NCBI GenBank assembly: GCA_905221605.1
Contig: CAJNDS010002734.1
Location: forward strand, 998,279 to 1,062,278
Source of the DNA: Symbiodinium natans
Lineage: Eukaryota > Sar > Dinophyceae > Suessiales > Symbiodiniaceae
Direction: 5' to 3'
DNA: 64,000 nt
Shown: positions 41,195 through 51,200 of the stretch, piece by piece
Position numbering within the stretch: the first letter of the stretch is position 1
Layout of the letters: every line of letters starts with the position of its first letter
Notes under the pieces: generated by a model
What the model was told of the DNA's origin: nothing
Database searches by the model: none
Seen by the model: only the letters and a program-made list of their open reading frames with translations
Made by a program: the position numbers and the translations under genes

Positions 41195-42675
41195 GCCACC
41201 GCTTTGGAGGAGTCCTGGGATGCCACGCAGGAGGCGCCAAGCAGCGAGGCCACGCTGGGGGGTTTAGGGTTTAGGGTTTGGGGTTTAGGGTTTAGGGTTA
41301 GGGTTTAGGGGTTCAGGGTTCAGGGTTCAGGGTTCAGGGGTGTAGGGTGTAGGGTGTAGGGGAAAGGACCCCACAAAGCCAAAAACCCCAATCCAAAGCC
41401 CTACACCCTGAAAAACCCTAGAGTCCTCAGAACGCACTTTTGGAGGTTCGTGGGTACTATAAGCAGTGTTATGAGTAGGGCAACTATGGTTATGACCTTA
41501 TTTAGGGTACTTTTTACCCACTTCCAAGTAATTGTGAACCTCCAAGTAAGCCCTAAGCTCTAAGCCCCAAAACCCTAAACCCCGAAACCCTAAACCCTAA
41601 ACCCTATATCCTAAACCCTCTCAAATTCCTCAAAGCCCAAACCTTGGAGCCCTTCCCATCGCTTGGCTCAGGAGGCGGACGAGGCCGACTTGACAGCCGA
41701 CGCCTCGATTGGGGTTCAGGGTTTAGGGTTTAGGGTTTAGGGTTTAGGGTTTAGGGCTTAGAGTTTAGGGTTTAGGGCTTAGGGCTTAGGGCTTAGGGTC
41801 GAGGGTTTAGGGTTTAGGGTTTAGGGTTTAGGGTTTAGGGTTTAGGGTGCGATCTGCGAAAATTCGAGGACACCTGCAACAAAGTAGGGGTCAGGCAGCA
41901 AAGCCCTCAAACAACGTGTCAACCTGAAGCAGCAGAACCCTAAATGGAAAGTTCTCTAGATTAGGGTCCCTTTTTGGGTCCCTTTTTCAGGGTGCTGTGT
42001 TGCATAGGGGACCGGCAAAAGGATCACAACTTAGAGAACTATACCCAAATGTAGCGCCCCCAAATCTTTGCTCCCGTGCTCCTAGATGGCCCAGCGCCGG
42101 GAGCGCGCTTGGCTGCGCCACGTACGTAAGAAACGGCGAGAGGAGGAGGATATGGGGGGGATTTCCAAAAACAGGGGACCCGTAATGTACCGCAAATATG
42201 CTTTTGTCATGTAAGGGTGCAGGCAGTAGGAACCCGTAAAGAGACTGTAATTTCGAGAGCCTCCCACATTGCCAGTTGACCAAAATGCATGCAAAGGGTA
42301 TCCCAAATTTGGGACCACAATTTGAGACGCACCGTTCATGCAGGCGCGGGGTGCGGCACTTGAGGAAGTGTTTGAAACCGAAAGTCCAATGTGTGCAGGA
42401 CAAAGAAAACAAGCTGCTGAAGTCCAAGGCGGCAAAGGCCAGCCTGCGGCCCCATACGGGGGTTTCCGAACATAGGGGTACCTTTTAAAGATCCCTCCAA
42501 AGGGATTCTATTCTATTTGGGGTATGAAAGGGGTACCCAAGGGGTACCCCGATGTTGGGAACTACTCATATGGCCCCATTTGCCCTTGCTCTTACGTTCC
42601 CCTGACACAACCTTCGAAGTCATCCCCAACTTCGATCCGTGCCTCTATCGGCACCATTACCTGAGCCTCCAACCC
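41195..42675 (+). CDS. Six exon islands, mostly chained, basic/acidic
   Basis: 41195-41261 (ATALEESWDATQEAPSSEAT), 41672-41713 (EADEADLTADASIG), 41888-41950 (GSGSKALKQRVNLKQQNPKW), 42086-42121 or to 42159 (MAQRRERAWLRH...), 42399-42461 (DKENKLLKSKAAKASLRPHT) and about 42609-42675 (TTFEVIPNFDPCLYRHHYLS). Exons 2-5 are phase 0 throughout. The third ends exactly at a MITE (TGGAAA|GTTCTCTAG); the fifth ends at GGGG|GTTTCCGAAC of another. Confidence 0.55.
41440..41540. mobile_element. CTTGGAGGTTCATGG-family element
   Basis: TTTGGAGGTTCGTGGGTA...GTGAACCTCCAAGTAA with a GTAGGGCAACTATGGTTATGACCTTATTTAGGGTAC core. Confidence 0.8.
41951..42040. mobile_element. GTTCTCTAGATTAGGGTCCC element at donor
   Basis: GTTCTCTAGATTAGGGTCCCTTTTTGG and complement ...AAAAGGATCACAACTTAGAGAAC. 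Its first two bases are the presumed donor. A relative is at 59296-59405. Confidence 0.7.
42456..42571. mobile_element. MITE with 8-bp target duplication GGCCCCAT
   Basis: ACGGGGGTTTCCGAACATAGGGG at the left. GGCCCCAT occurs at 42448-42455 and 42572-42579. Confidence 0.85.
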
Positions 42676-42865
42676 AGAACCCCAAACCCCAATATGCGGG
42701 TGAAGACATAAAGCGACTCGTCTAGCTTTCGTGGCCACGGCATCAAGTAATCAGATGTTCGCGCGCTGTCCCTGGTTGTGCAAGAGAGTTTAGATGGCCA
42801 AAGTGGGGAAAGGCTGGGAAACCCTAAACCCTAAACCCTAAACCCTAAACCCTAAACCTGGGCAG

Positions 42866-43297
42866 GCTGGCCGCGGCAAAATGGCTCACTCCATGGAGGA
42901 GGAAGACGACGACCTCTTCCTTGGCAATCGGACGACTTCTGGCAAGCAAGTCGGTTTAGGGTTTTAGGGTTTTAGGGTTTTAGGGTTTTAGGGTTTTAGG
43001 GTTTTTGGGTTTTTGGGTTTTTGGGTTTTAGGGTTTTTGGGTTTTAGGGTTTTAGGGTTTTAGGGTTTTAGGGTTCTAGGGTTTTAGGGTGTTGCCTCTC
43101 CACAGCAAAGTAGACAAACCAAGCAGCCAGTGCGCGCAGATACTAGCGAACACATATTCCTTGAATTGCTGAAATGTTCTAAGATTGCAATGAATGTCAA
43201 AAGTCTCCGATCCCGAGTACAAAGAGTGACCCCTCTCCGAATGGATGAGTCTCATCAAGGCGCGTTTGCACGACGTTGTCTTGGCAAGTGCTTGTAG
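42866..43297 (+). CDS. Two-exon chain with stop, unknown
   Basis: 42866-42949 (AGRGKMAHSMEEEDDDLFLG then NRTTSGKQ) and 43106-43297 (KQPVRADTSEHIFLELLKCS, then KIAMNVKSLRSRVQRVTPLR and GAFARRCLGKCL, TAG) join in phase 0 via donor GCAA|GTCGG and acceptor CTCTCCACAG. The second exon is long and strongly codon-like. The intron is a TTTTAGGG/TTTTTGGG array. Confidence 0.7.
42954..43090. repeat. TTTTAGGG / TTTTTGGG array
   Basis: About sixteen eight-base units forming nearly the whole intron of the 42866-43297 chain. Confidence 0.95.
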
Positions 43298-43376
43298 GGG
43301 ATGAGGACATACTTAGCCTGAACTGTCTTGTTCCAGCAGAGTTCAAGTGTGCATTGGTCCAACTGTGCCATTCCTA

Positions 43377-43486
43377 AGCCCTAAACCCTAAACCCTAAAC
43401 CCTAAACCCTAAACCCTAAACCCTAAACCCTAAACCCTAAACCCTAAACCCTAAACCCTAAACCCTAAACCCTAAACCCTAAACCC
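43377..43486. repeat. C-rich telomeric array
   Basis: Fifteen CCCTAAA units ending before acceptor CACGTGCAG. Confidence 0.95.
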
Positions 43487-43498
43487 TCTCACGTGCAG

Positions 43499-43569
43499 CA
43501 TGCCGAGGAACAGGCAGCGTTCTGACAGAAAGAGGCCGTCTGTTCACATGGCCTTGAGATCTTGCTTGG
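43499..43569 (+). CDS. Basic exon, possible start
   Basis: After ACGTGCAG|; MPRNRQRSDRKRPSVHMALR then SCL; GC donor TTGG|GCGAACC. It may begin the gene of the next chain, but phase is unproven. Confidence 0.45.
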
Positions 43570-43670
43570 GCGAACCCCTAAACCCTAAACCCTAAACCCT
43601 AAACCCTAAACCCTAAACCCTAAACAATAAACCGCCAGAGAATAAGGGCTTTGGGCTGGAACTTGCGCAG

Positions 43671-44350
43671 TTGAGCAACACAGGTATTGTTCGAATGCGA
43701 TCTTGTGAGTGCAAGTGCATATTCATCACTGTGACCACGCGGCGAGTCCTCCAACTCAGACTTTCAGAGCTCACGCCGCCTGTTATGGACTGCAGTGCTT
43801 TGATTCAGTTCCGCCATCTGTCCTTAAGCCACCACAGTGGTACCCTTTTCCCTTGGTTTTTGGGGTTCCCTTATAAAGCAATCAACCAACAAAAGGGTTC
43901 CCTTATCATCATATCCATAAACCCTAAACCCTAAACCCTAAACCCTAAACTCCTAATCTGGTCATGATCTCGAGGCCGGCTCTTTTGCTGGGCCTGCGCG
44001 GCATTGCTTGAGTTGGCGCCCGAGCTTGTCTCTGTCAGGTCTTGAGCATCGGATTGAGTCGGGTAGTTTAGGGTTTAGGGTTTAGAGTTTAAGGTTTTAG
44101 GGTTTAAGGTTTTTTTAGGGTTTAAGGTTTATAGAGTTTAAGGTTTAGGGTTTAAGGTTTAGGGTTTAAGGTTTGGGTTTTAGGCTTAGTTTCGAGGGGT
44201 CCCGGTTCTCACTGCAGAGGACTTCCTTATCACATCGTGTGTGTGTGTGTTTTTTATACATATGCACCCATATATGTGTACGTGTATGTATATGTATATG
44301 TGTATGTGTATGTAGATGTATATGTAGATGTATACGTAGATGTATATGTG

Positions 44351-44404
<54 letters not shown>

Positions 44405-45055
44405 GTCCATATATATATATATATATACATGTGCATATTTTTTTTATTTACATTGCATATTTATGGTCGCCCCGCCCCTGGCACGCACGCGGCGTGAGAA
44501 AAACACCAAATTTCGAGTGACTCTACTAGTGTTGGCAAAAGGCTTCGTTCTAACCCTAACCCTAAACCCCAAACCCTAAAACCCTAAACCCTAAACCCTA
44601 AACCCTAAACCCTAAACCGCCGGATGGCAGACAAGCAAGGCAGGCCGGATGATCTCCTGGGTGGAAGGGTAGTGCAGCGTAACATAGGGGTCGGAACATT
44701 TCCTAATCGTATTCCCTTATGATCCCTTTTACTATACTAGCCCCCCAAACCCTGTTCTAATCATATTCCCTTATGATCCCTTTGTGTATAATTATACTAT
44801 GCTAGCCCCCCAAAACCCTATTCTAATCATTCAGGCCCCTATATTATCTGAGATTGGTAAGGGACAAAAGCAACAAGTCTGAATGGAGATCGACAGTGGT
44901 GTTGTATAGTGTTGAATACACAACAGAATTGACCTAAGCCCTAAAAACCTTGATCCCTGAACCCTATCGGCCGCCACTTCGATTGCGAGACGAAGGGGAA
45001 CAAGAGAATGTTAAGTTACCCAGTACCAAATTTAAGTGGCTTGAAATTGGCGTAG
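43671..45055 (+). CDS. Five-exon chain with stop, unknown
   Basis: Exons 43671-43836 ([20 protein letters not shown] then [20 protein letters not shown]), 43975-44038 ([20 protein letters not shown]), 44518-44546 (DSTSVGKRL), 44631-44689 ([19 protein letters not shown]) and 44990-45055 ([24 protein letters not shown]). All four joins keep frame. The first donor CACA|GTGGTACCC is the start of a MITE. Contains Cys pairs and a short hydrophobic segment; not recognised. Confidence 0.65.
43837..43915. mobile_element. GTGGTACCCTTTT-family MITE at donor
   Basis: GTGGTACCCTTTTCCCTTGG...CCTTATAAAGCAATCAACC; its first GT is the donor of the exon ending at 43836. Confidence 0.8.
44235..44440. repeat. 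TG/TA microsatellite
   Basis: GTGTATGTATATG repeats over 200 bp inside an intron of the 43671-45055 chain; long low-complexity frames on both strands are artefacts. Confidence 0.95.
44690..44870. mobile_element. CCTAATCGTATTCCCTTATGATCCC tandem element
   Basis: Two tandem units of TAATC(G/A)TATTCCCTTATGATCCCTTT...CTAGCCCCCCAAA(A)CCCT, with a partial relative at 32045-32090. Confidence 0.75.
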
Positions 45056-45056
45056 T

Positions 45057-45150
45057 TAGGGCGTTTTAGCTTATTGGGGTCCTTGTCAGAAGGGAACCCT
45101 ACTATTCGGGGGTCTATATTCGGGGTCCCTGGTTTTCGCAAAGCCCCAGT
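45057..45150. mobile_element. GGGTTTCCGAAATT-family MITE, right part
   Basis: Core TTATTGGGGTCCTT...CTACTATTCGGGGGTCTATATTCGGGGTCCC and end TTTTCGCAAAGCCCC. Confidence 0.7.
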
Positions 45151-45165
45151 TCTAGGAACTCTCAG

Positions 45166-46065
45166 CCTTAAAGTCCAAGCTGCACCGCTCCTGGACCTTC
45201 GGTCCGTGGACCTCGATCTGGTGTTTTGATACTTCTGGACCCTTACTGTAGGTCTGGGTTTAGGGCTTAGGGCTTAGGGTTTGGGATCCGTCCACGTCTC
45301 CGAAAACTAATGCAGCAAGCTCCCAAACTCTTGAAGAAAGTTCCTGGCCGAGGCTGCCTTGGGCTTCGCCGCCTGAGGTGAAGTGTGCTACGCACTTCGC
45401 CGCTGGGTGTCTCACGCAAACGTGGGGTTCGTGCGTTTGCTGGGGAAGTCCGCCTTTGCCTGGGAGCCGTGAGCTACGGAGTTCATTTATCAGCAGAGAT
45501 AGAGGCAGATACAGGCAGTCCACAACCAGACTCCCAGCGTAGATAGGCAATTCGTGCATCCTGTTGCCCGGCACGCTTGTCGCGCTTCAAAACGCCACTC
45601 GCGGCAATCTTTCTGAAGCATCTTAAACCCTCATCACATCCCTAAACCCTAAACCCTAAACCCTAAACCCTAAACCCTAAACCCTGGAAGCCACGCCAAG
45701 TTCCCGCTTTGGAAGGCTACGGCTCAAGTCGGTCTTACAGGTCCCCCCCCCCAAGGGCCCCAATTTCCCGGACAGGGCCCCGGGGGGTCGTTGGCAACAT
45801 GGGGGGAGATGGCGGCCAGGCCAGGGCGAGGGTTTCGGGTTTGGGGTTTAGGGTTTGTGTTTAAGGGTTTAGGCTTGAGGGTTTAGGCTTTAGGCTTTAG
45901 GGTTTAGGGTTCAGGGTTCAGGATTCGGAGTTCGGAGTTCGGGGGGAACCGTTTCGTCCTTGGGGCCCCGGCTGAAATTGAGCCCCAGACGCCTGGACAG
46001 CCTTGACACAACTCAGCCCCATTAGAGGCAGCCCTTTGGGACAGATATTGCAATGTGATCCCTAG
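45166..46065 (+). CDS. Five exon islands
   Basis: 45166-45229 (KVQAAPLLDLRSVDLDLVF, TGA), 45316-45377 (QAPKLLKKVPGRGCLGLRRL; donor CTGAG|GTGAAGTG), 45701-45727 (FPLWKATAQ) joined in phase to 45741-45831 (VPPPKGPNFPDRAPGGRWQH), and 45989-46065 (AWTALTQLSPIRGSPLGQIL, TAG). An antisense frame (45260-45574) is also open and cannot be excluded. Confidence 0.4.
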
Positions 46066-46228
46066 TTTTTTCCCTTATTGGGTTTAAGAGGATCATACTT
46101 ACGAGCATTTTATTCACAGCATGTCAAAGGGTCCAACCTTCCTGTGGGCATGCGAACTTATACTCCAGCCCTAAACCCTAAACCCTAAACCCGAAACCCT
46201 AAACCCTAAACCCTAAACTCGGCTTCAG

Positions 46229-46326
46229 ACTGAGAAGCCGCACGTCTCCTCCAACATGCCATTGGAGGTCATTGATCGGGCGACCATGGTGAAGACCAAG
46301 GGATGGGGTCTCACGAAGGCACCCGG
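46229..46326 (+). CDS. Exon with MPLEVIDR block
   Basis: After CGGCTTCAG|; TEKPHVSSNMPLEVIDRATM then VKTKGWGLTKAP; donor CCCGG|GTTTTGGG. Weak paralogue of the MPFEVVLD exons. Confidence 0.55.
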
Positions 46327-46430
46327 GTTTTGGGTTTAGGGTTTGGGGTTTAGGGTTTAGGGTTTAGGGTTTAGGGTTTAGGGGTTTTCGGACTTGTTGA
46401 GGCCCTTAGGCTTTGTGAGGTTTGTGTCAG

Positions 46431-46653
46431 TGGCGCTGCTCTGCATCCTTGAGCCTTTGAGTTCTACGCTCCTCCAAAGCATGAAGCTTCCGCGAGCCTA
46501 AACCCTAAACCCTAAACCCTGCACAGGGCAGCGGGGACAGATATGCCGGGGCCCTGGCATGGTCCCCGACAGCTCAGCTTGCACAAGGAATCTGCAAGGG
46601 ATCGGCCAGGGTACCTATAAACTTGCTCTGAGTGGGGCACGAAGGTACAGCAG
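46431..46653 (+). CDS. Two exon islands, second with consensus donor
   Basis: 46431-about 46500 (ALLCILEPLSSTLLQSMKLP) and 46532-46653 (RGQICRGPGMVPDSSACTRN then LQGIGQGTYKLALSGARRYS), the latter bounded by AGGGCAG| and AGCAG|GTAAGAGG. Confidence 0.5.
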
Positions 46654-46692
46654 GTAAGAGGATGAAGACGATCTGCAAGAAGGGTCATGCCA

Positions 46693-46785
46693 TTTGGGCG
46701 TTTACGAACATAGGGGTACCTTCTTGGGGTCCTGATTATACGGGAATCCTATTATTGGGGGGGGTCTATATCAGATGACCCCGGT
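46693..46785. mobile_element. GGGTTTCCGAAATT-family MITE
   Basis: GGGCGTTTACGAACATAGGGGTACC, core CCTATTATTGGGGGGGGTCTATAT. Confidence 0.7.
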
Positions 46786-46826
46786 GGTGACATCGTTATT
46801 CTCATGATAGGGAGTTAGGGAATGAG

Positions 46827-47278
46827 ATGCCCGACATCCTTCTAACCGACCCTTTGCAAAAGGGAATACATAGGTACATGGTCCCCACTAAGTTCTCCAG
46901 AAGAGCTACCGAACGTCAAGTCGTAGAATCCTGTCCACACTTCAGCAGAGGTTATAATGGCAGGGCGCGAGCAACCAAACACACTGCAGCAACATGTGAC
47001 AACAATCTGCACATCTGGGCTCGACTGTAAAGTGATATCCCTGCCGGAACTCACCAGACTTGTGGAACCTAAACCCTAAACCCTAAACCCCAAACCCCAA
47101 ACCCCAAACCCTTCGTGGAATAACGGACGTAGAAGCGGAGGGCCTCGAGAGGCGCGAAAGAATTGTGCATTAGTCAGCTCAGGCGGCCTCACTCGGCGAG
47201 ATGAACAGCTATGTCCAGATGGTCTTCGAGGTGACCCTGAAGAGCCCCAAAACACTCCATACTACGAAAACCCATTGA
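46827..47278 (+). CDS. Two exons, both stop-containing
   Basis: 46827-47030 (MPDILLTDPLQKGIHRYMVP then RATERQVVESCPHFSRGYNG, ending LHIWARL, TAA) and 47183-47278 (AASLGEMNSYVQMVFEVTLK, TGA). The second repeats the FEV(V/T)L block. Confidence 0.45.
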
Positions 47279-47585
47279 GTCTGTAACTTATATATGGATA
47301 AATTTATTTATTTATTTATATTTTTGTTCAGGCAATATATATATATATATGTACAATTATACAAATATAAATATCACTTCAATAAGCAAGTAACAAATCC
47401 ATGAATAAATAAATCAATAAACAAATAGGAGCGTAAATACATAAATAAGTATACACATATATATATATATATATGTATACATATACAGTCTGCATTGTAT
47501 TACTTTTGTTATATATATATATATACACACTACATTCTACTACATTATATACTGCAGCCGTGCTGGTAACTTCCGGGCTGCGCAG
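47279..47585. other. AT-rich intron with TA microsatellites
   Basis: TTATTTAT and TATATATATA runs from 47290 to 47530; nothing coding. Confidence 0.85.
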
Positions 47586-48365
47586 AGGACCGTGGATTGG
47601 GCAACCTCGAGAGGCCGCCGTAGGGTTTAGGGTTTAGGGTTTAGGGTTTAGGGTTTATGGCAAGTGTAGGGTTCAGGGTTCAGGGTTCAGGGTTCAGGGT
47701 TCAGGGTTCAGGGTTCACATATGCTTCAAGAGAGCGGCCGTGCGCGGTACACTCAGATTCGCACTTAAGTGGCAGCTGCGACAAGCGCTTGCTTGCACCT
47801 TCCTCGCGCTTTCTTCGCCATGTTGATCTGCACAGCTGCCCTTCGAGCAGGCATCGAGTTCGCATGAGCACCTGCATGATTTCGCAGGAGGCAGGTTGGG
47901 CCCATCACCCTACTCAGTCGACAAAAGGTTTTGCAAGTGAGCTGATGGAGTATGCATACATGCTCAGGCTTGCCCAGCAATGTGCATGGACGTGCATGCT
48001 CAGCTGTGGCAGTACGCTTAGTAGGGAATTGGGAAATTAGGTTCACACAGCCCTTTCAGGGACTTCATATGTACAAACTCACTACTAAGAGCCAGCCAAT
48101 CTGACTGATTCAGGCTCTACGTGATCCAGTGGTTGTCCCGAGCTTGGCCAAATTGCAGAGCCAATCTTCTCCACAGTCTGCTCATGGGTTTTGTTTATGT
48201 AGAGGCCAAAAAAAAGCGAAAACGTGTTGTTTATATTCTGGTTGAATTGAGGAGTGTGTTTTTTGCACACTGTGGACAGCTGAGCCTTTCAGCCGATGAG
48301 GCGTGCAAGCTCGGAAACCTTTACAACAAGGAGGCACGTCGGGACATGACGGACATGGGGGGGGG
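47586..48365 (+). CDS. Exon series, unknown
   Basis: 47586-47619 (RTVDWATSRGR, donor CGCC|GTAGGGTTTAGGG), about 47730-48040 (RERPCAVHSDSHLSGSCDKR... then EAGWAHHPTQSTKGFASELM and EYAYMLRLAQQCAWTCMLSC) and 48280-48365 (LSLSADEACKLGNLYNKEAR then RDMTDM; acceptor GTGGACAG). The last ends at a MITE-like GGGTTTCCCC donor. Confidence 0.5.
47664..47717. repeat. GGGTTCA heptamer array
   Basis: Eight tandem GGGTTCA units, a variant of the telomere unit, following TTTAGGG units at 47622-47650. Confidence 0.95.
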
Positions 48366-48475
48366 GTTTCCCCAAACTTAAGGCACCTATCTTGGGGGAG
48401 TTCCTATGAAGGGAATATTCTCCAAACCCTGTAACCCTAAGCCCTGTAACCCTAACCCTAAGCCCGCCATCAAAG

Positions 48476-48798
48476 CACCAGACCACCGGTTGGAGGGAGG
48501 GAGGGTTTCCCGGGACTGCGCCACTCGGGTCATCAACGGTTCTAGCTACATGGCGCATGGCTTTGTGTATTTGGGTTTAGGGTTGAGGGGTTGCCCTGCT
48601 CACACGGTGTTGTCCCCAATCGTGTTCTATAACCCTAAGCCCTGAACCCCAAACCCTAAACCCTAAACCGCATAGTCTCAGGCCGTGATTGCAGCCCTGC
48701 TGAATCGGACGATGCCAGAGGAGCTCTCCCACATCCGCGCGTTGAAGGACCGGCATGCGGCATGCGAGCACGGTCTAGACAAGGAGAGGCCCCCCTAG
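48476..48798 (+). CDS. Two-exon chain with stop
   Basis: 48476-48574 (HQTTGWREGGFPGTAPLGSS then TVLATWRMALCIW, donor TTGG|GTTTAGGG) and 48682-48798 (AVIAALLNRTMPEELSHIRA then LKDRHAACEHGLDKERPP, TAG) join in phase 0. The second exon is one of the clearest in the window. Family unknown. Confidence 0.7.
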
Positions 48799-48812
48799 TT
48801 ATAAGGGTTCGG

Positions 48813-49155
48813 GTTTAGGGTTTAGGGTTTAGGGTTTAGGGTGTAGGGTGTAGGGTGTAGGGTGGTGTAGGGTGTAGTGTAGGGTGTAGGGTGTAGGGTG
48901 TAGGGTGGTGTAGGGTGGTGTAGGGTGGTGTAGGGTGGTGTAGGGTGGTGTAGGGTGGTGTAGGGTGGTGTAGGGTGGTGTAGGGTGTAGGGTGCAGGGT
49001 GTAGGGTGTAGGGTCACAGTGTAGGGTTTAGGGTTTAGGGTTTTGGGTTTTGGTTTTGGGTTTTAGGGTTTTAGGGTTTTAGGGTTTAGGGTTTAGGGTT
49101 TAGGGTTTAGGGTTTAGGGTTTAGGGTTTAGGGTTTAGGGTTTAGGGTTTAGGTA
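48813..49155. repeat. 340-bp array of GTGTAGG, TTTAGGG and TTTTAGGG
   Basis: TTTAGGG units pass into GGGTGTA and GGTGGTGTA units (48840-49018), then TTTTAGGG and TTTAGGG again. It starts shortly after the stop at 48798. Confidence 0.98.
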
Positions 49156-49299
49156 GTTCTAAGACGGATCCTAAATTAGTTTATAAGTCCCTTAGCTACA
49201 GCTAGTATAGTAAGGGGGCCCCTCCTTGTAGATCCTGTACCTCAGTGACATGGAACAGCCTAAGAAAGGACCTTAGTGAAACAAAAGTCACTCTGTCAG

Positions 49300-49468
49300 G
49301 ATGTGAAGCAGTCCGGCTCTCAAATTTTCCCTGGCTTGCACAGGCTTATCTTCCTGATTTCTTTGGGGGGAGCATGTTCGGTACCTTGGGGAGGGATGCG
49401 CTTGCGCGCAAACGGTCCTGAAGCTGCAGGCACTGCACTGCTGCACCACCTGCGCCTGTCTGCAACAC
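49300..49468 (+). CDS. Exon island, partly hydrophobic
   Basis: After CTCTGTCAG|; DVKQSGSQIFPGLHRLIFLI then SLGGACSVPWGGMRLRANGP. The right edge is uncertain (CTACCC repeats follow). Confidence 0.45.
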
Positions 49469-49529
49469 CCTACCCTACCTACCCTACCCTACTGGCCTAC
49501 CCTAATCTACCCTACCTTACCTACCCCAG

Positions 49530-49831
49530 CAACCCGACACCTGATAGGTGCACAGTCACGTGGGCCGAAGCCGAGAAGGAGGAGGGGCGGAAGCGAATGG
49601 CAAGAGGCCCAGGTTGCGCTTGTACTTGGAGGTTCATGGCACTTATTAACCAATGATAACTGTACTTATAGCTGTACTTATAACCATGTTAGGGCCTTAA
49701 GGGGCTTCTATAAGTACCGTTAGAAGTACAGTTACAATTGCTGAATAAGTGCCATGAACCTCCAAGTAGATCTGGCGCGACTGTTCCGCCAACGCCTGTC
49801 TTGCCGCTGCCATATAGTCAGCGCAATGTAG
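49530..49831 (+). CDS. Two-exon chain; the intron is a MITE
   Basis: 49530-49621 (PDRCTVTWAEAEKEEGRKRM then ARGPGCAC) and 49770-49831 (LARLFRQRLSCRCHIVSAM, TAG) join in phase. Intron 49622-49769 is essentially the complete inverted-repeat element described separately, whose left end gives GT and right end gives AG. Confidence 0.65.
49622..49769. mobile_element. CTTGGAGGTTCATGG element equal to an intron
   Basis: GTACTTGGAGGTTCATGGCACTTATT and complement AATAAGTGCCATGAACCTCCAAGTAG, about 148 bp, with further internal symmetry (TAACTGTACTT...AAGTACAGTTA). Its termini coincide with the donor and acceptor of the flanking exons. Confidence 0.85.
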
Positions 49832-49991
49832 ATTCTCTACATTGTAATAATAAGTTCAGTTTATCGTGAATATACTGCGTATTGTAGATGGTACATATAT
49901 ATATAAGATTACAGTATACTATACTATATTATAATAATATATCATATCAGAATATAGTGTATTACGTACATGCTCAGAGACCCCGACCCAG

Positions 49992-50063
49992 GTTTGCCCG
50001 GTCTCGCGAGAAGACCTGGACTCCGGCAGCAGCCGCGCTGCGAGCGGCTCGGGGGGACTGTAG
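49992..50063 (+). CDS. Exon with TAG or GT donor
   Basis: After CGACCCAG|; VCPVSREDLDSGSSRAASGS then GGL; the TAG overlaps a GT (GGACT|GTAGCCC). Confidence 0.45.
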   Translation, partial: VCPVSREDLDSGSSRAASGSGGL

Positions 50064-50083
50064 CCCACGGGCACAGGAAGGGT

Positions 50084-50258
50084 GTTGGGTTTTGGGTTTA
50101 GGGTTTAGGGTTTAGGGTTTAGGGTTTAGGGTTTATAGGGTTTTGGGTTTAGGGTTAAGGGTTTAGGGTTAAGGGTTAAGGGTTTTGGGTTTATAGGGTT
50201 TAGGGTTTAGGGTTTATAGGGTTTAGGGTTTAGTAGGGTTTAGGGTTTAGGGTTTAGG
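50084..50258. repeat. G-rich array flanked by 17-18-bp direct repeats
   Basis: TTTAGGG with TTTATAGGG and TTAAGGG variants. GTAGCCCACGGGCACAGG (50060-50077) precedes and GTAGCCCACGGCACAGG (50259-50275) follows. Confidence 0.9.
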
Positions 50259-50369
50259 GTAGCCCACGGCACAGGTCACTCAATCCCTAGGTAGGCCCTT
50301 GGGACATTTTATATTTTGCTTCTTTGGGTTTCAGAGGATCACATTGAGGAATATGTTTCAGACCCCTAG

Positions 50370-50691
50370 GTCCGGATGAGATGATGAAACTGACTTGCGG
50401 TGAGTCTTTTGGCGAACAAGGGGTCTTCATGCTGTCCTCATGACATGGTTTAGCCGCCATGGCGTAGCGAAAGGTTCAGCGCAGCTGCATAGCTAGCCCG
50501 TGGGCTGCTTCAAAATTCAAAATCCCTTGTAAGTTTCACGTGCTCAGACCGATCTTTCTAGTGACTCCGAATATCCAAAGAAGGGCCCGCGAGTCCATTG
50601 AAGAACTGACCATGTTCTCTAGTACCCGCTAGACGCATATACGATGTTGCAGGCAAGAGAGTCGGCCTTTGGCTGCAGAACCTAAGCCCGG
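50370..50691 (+). CDS. Three-exon chain
   Basis: 50370-50399 (PDEMMKLTC; TTGCG|GTGAGTC), 50562-50620 (TPNIQRRARESIEELTMFSS; TCTA|GTACCC) and 50653-50691 (KRVGLWLQNLSP; CCCG|GGTTTAGGG) keep phase. The first acceptor CCCCTAG lies at the end of a GGTTTAAGAGGATCA-family element. Confidence 0.55.
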
Positions 50692-51200
50692 GTTTAGGGT
50701 TTAGGGTTTAGGGTTTGGGGTTTAGGGTTTAAGGTTTAGGGGAAAACATACCATAGCAACCATTGTGAGCCCTCAGGCCCTCAGCTTGTACCCTGTAAGC
50801 AAGCAGGAATGACTGAACTTAAACCAATTGAATCCTACTAGCTCTTTTTACATGCAGTTAAACCCTGTAAGCTAGCCCTAGACCCACAACCCAACCCTAA
50901 AACCTATAAGCCATACAAACCCTAACAGGTCTCTAGACCTTGTCAACCAGCGATAAACCCCTACCAAACAGCGGCCTGTAAACCCCTATTATGAGCCCCA
51001 CAGCCACTCCAGAACCTTAAAAACCCTCAAAACCTCCTGAAGCCCCCATATAGCACCCTAAAACCAGTATAAACCCTAAAACTTAGGGGGTTTAGGGTTT
51101 AGGGTTTAGGCTTTAGGGTTTAGGGTTAGGGTTTAGGGTTTAGGGTTCAGGGTTTAGGGTTTAGGGACCTCCCATGAGCCTGAAAACCCGAACCTGCCAG

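Noticed and set aside
44186-44520. Tyr/Ile-rich ORFs on both strands
   Set aside because: Translations of a TG/TA microsatellite.
16040-45740. Dinoflagellate spliced-leader relics (TTTGGCTCAAG type)
   Set aside because: Only short partial matches such as GGCTCAAG were noticed; none carries the preceding CCATTTT, so no retro-inserted leader is claimed.
48829-49017. Repetitive His/Thr/Pro/Leu ORF
   Set aside because: Translation of a GTGTAGG repeat array on the - strand.
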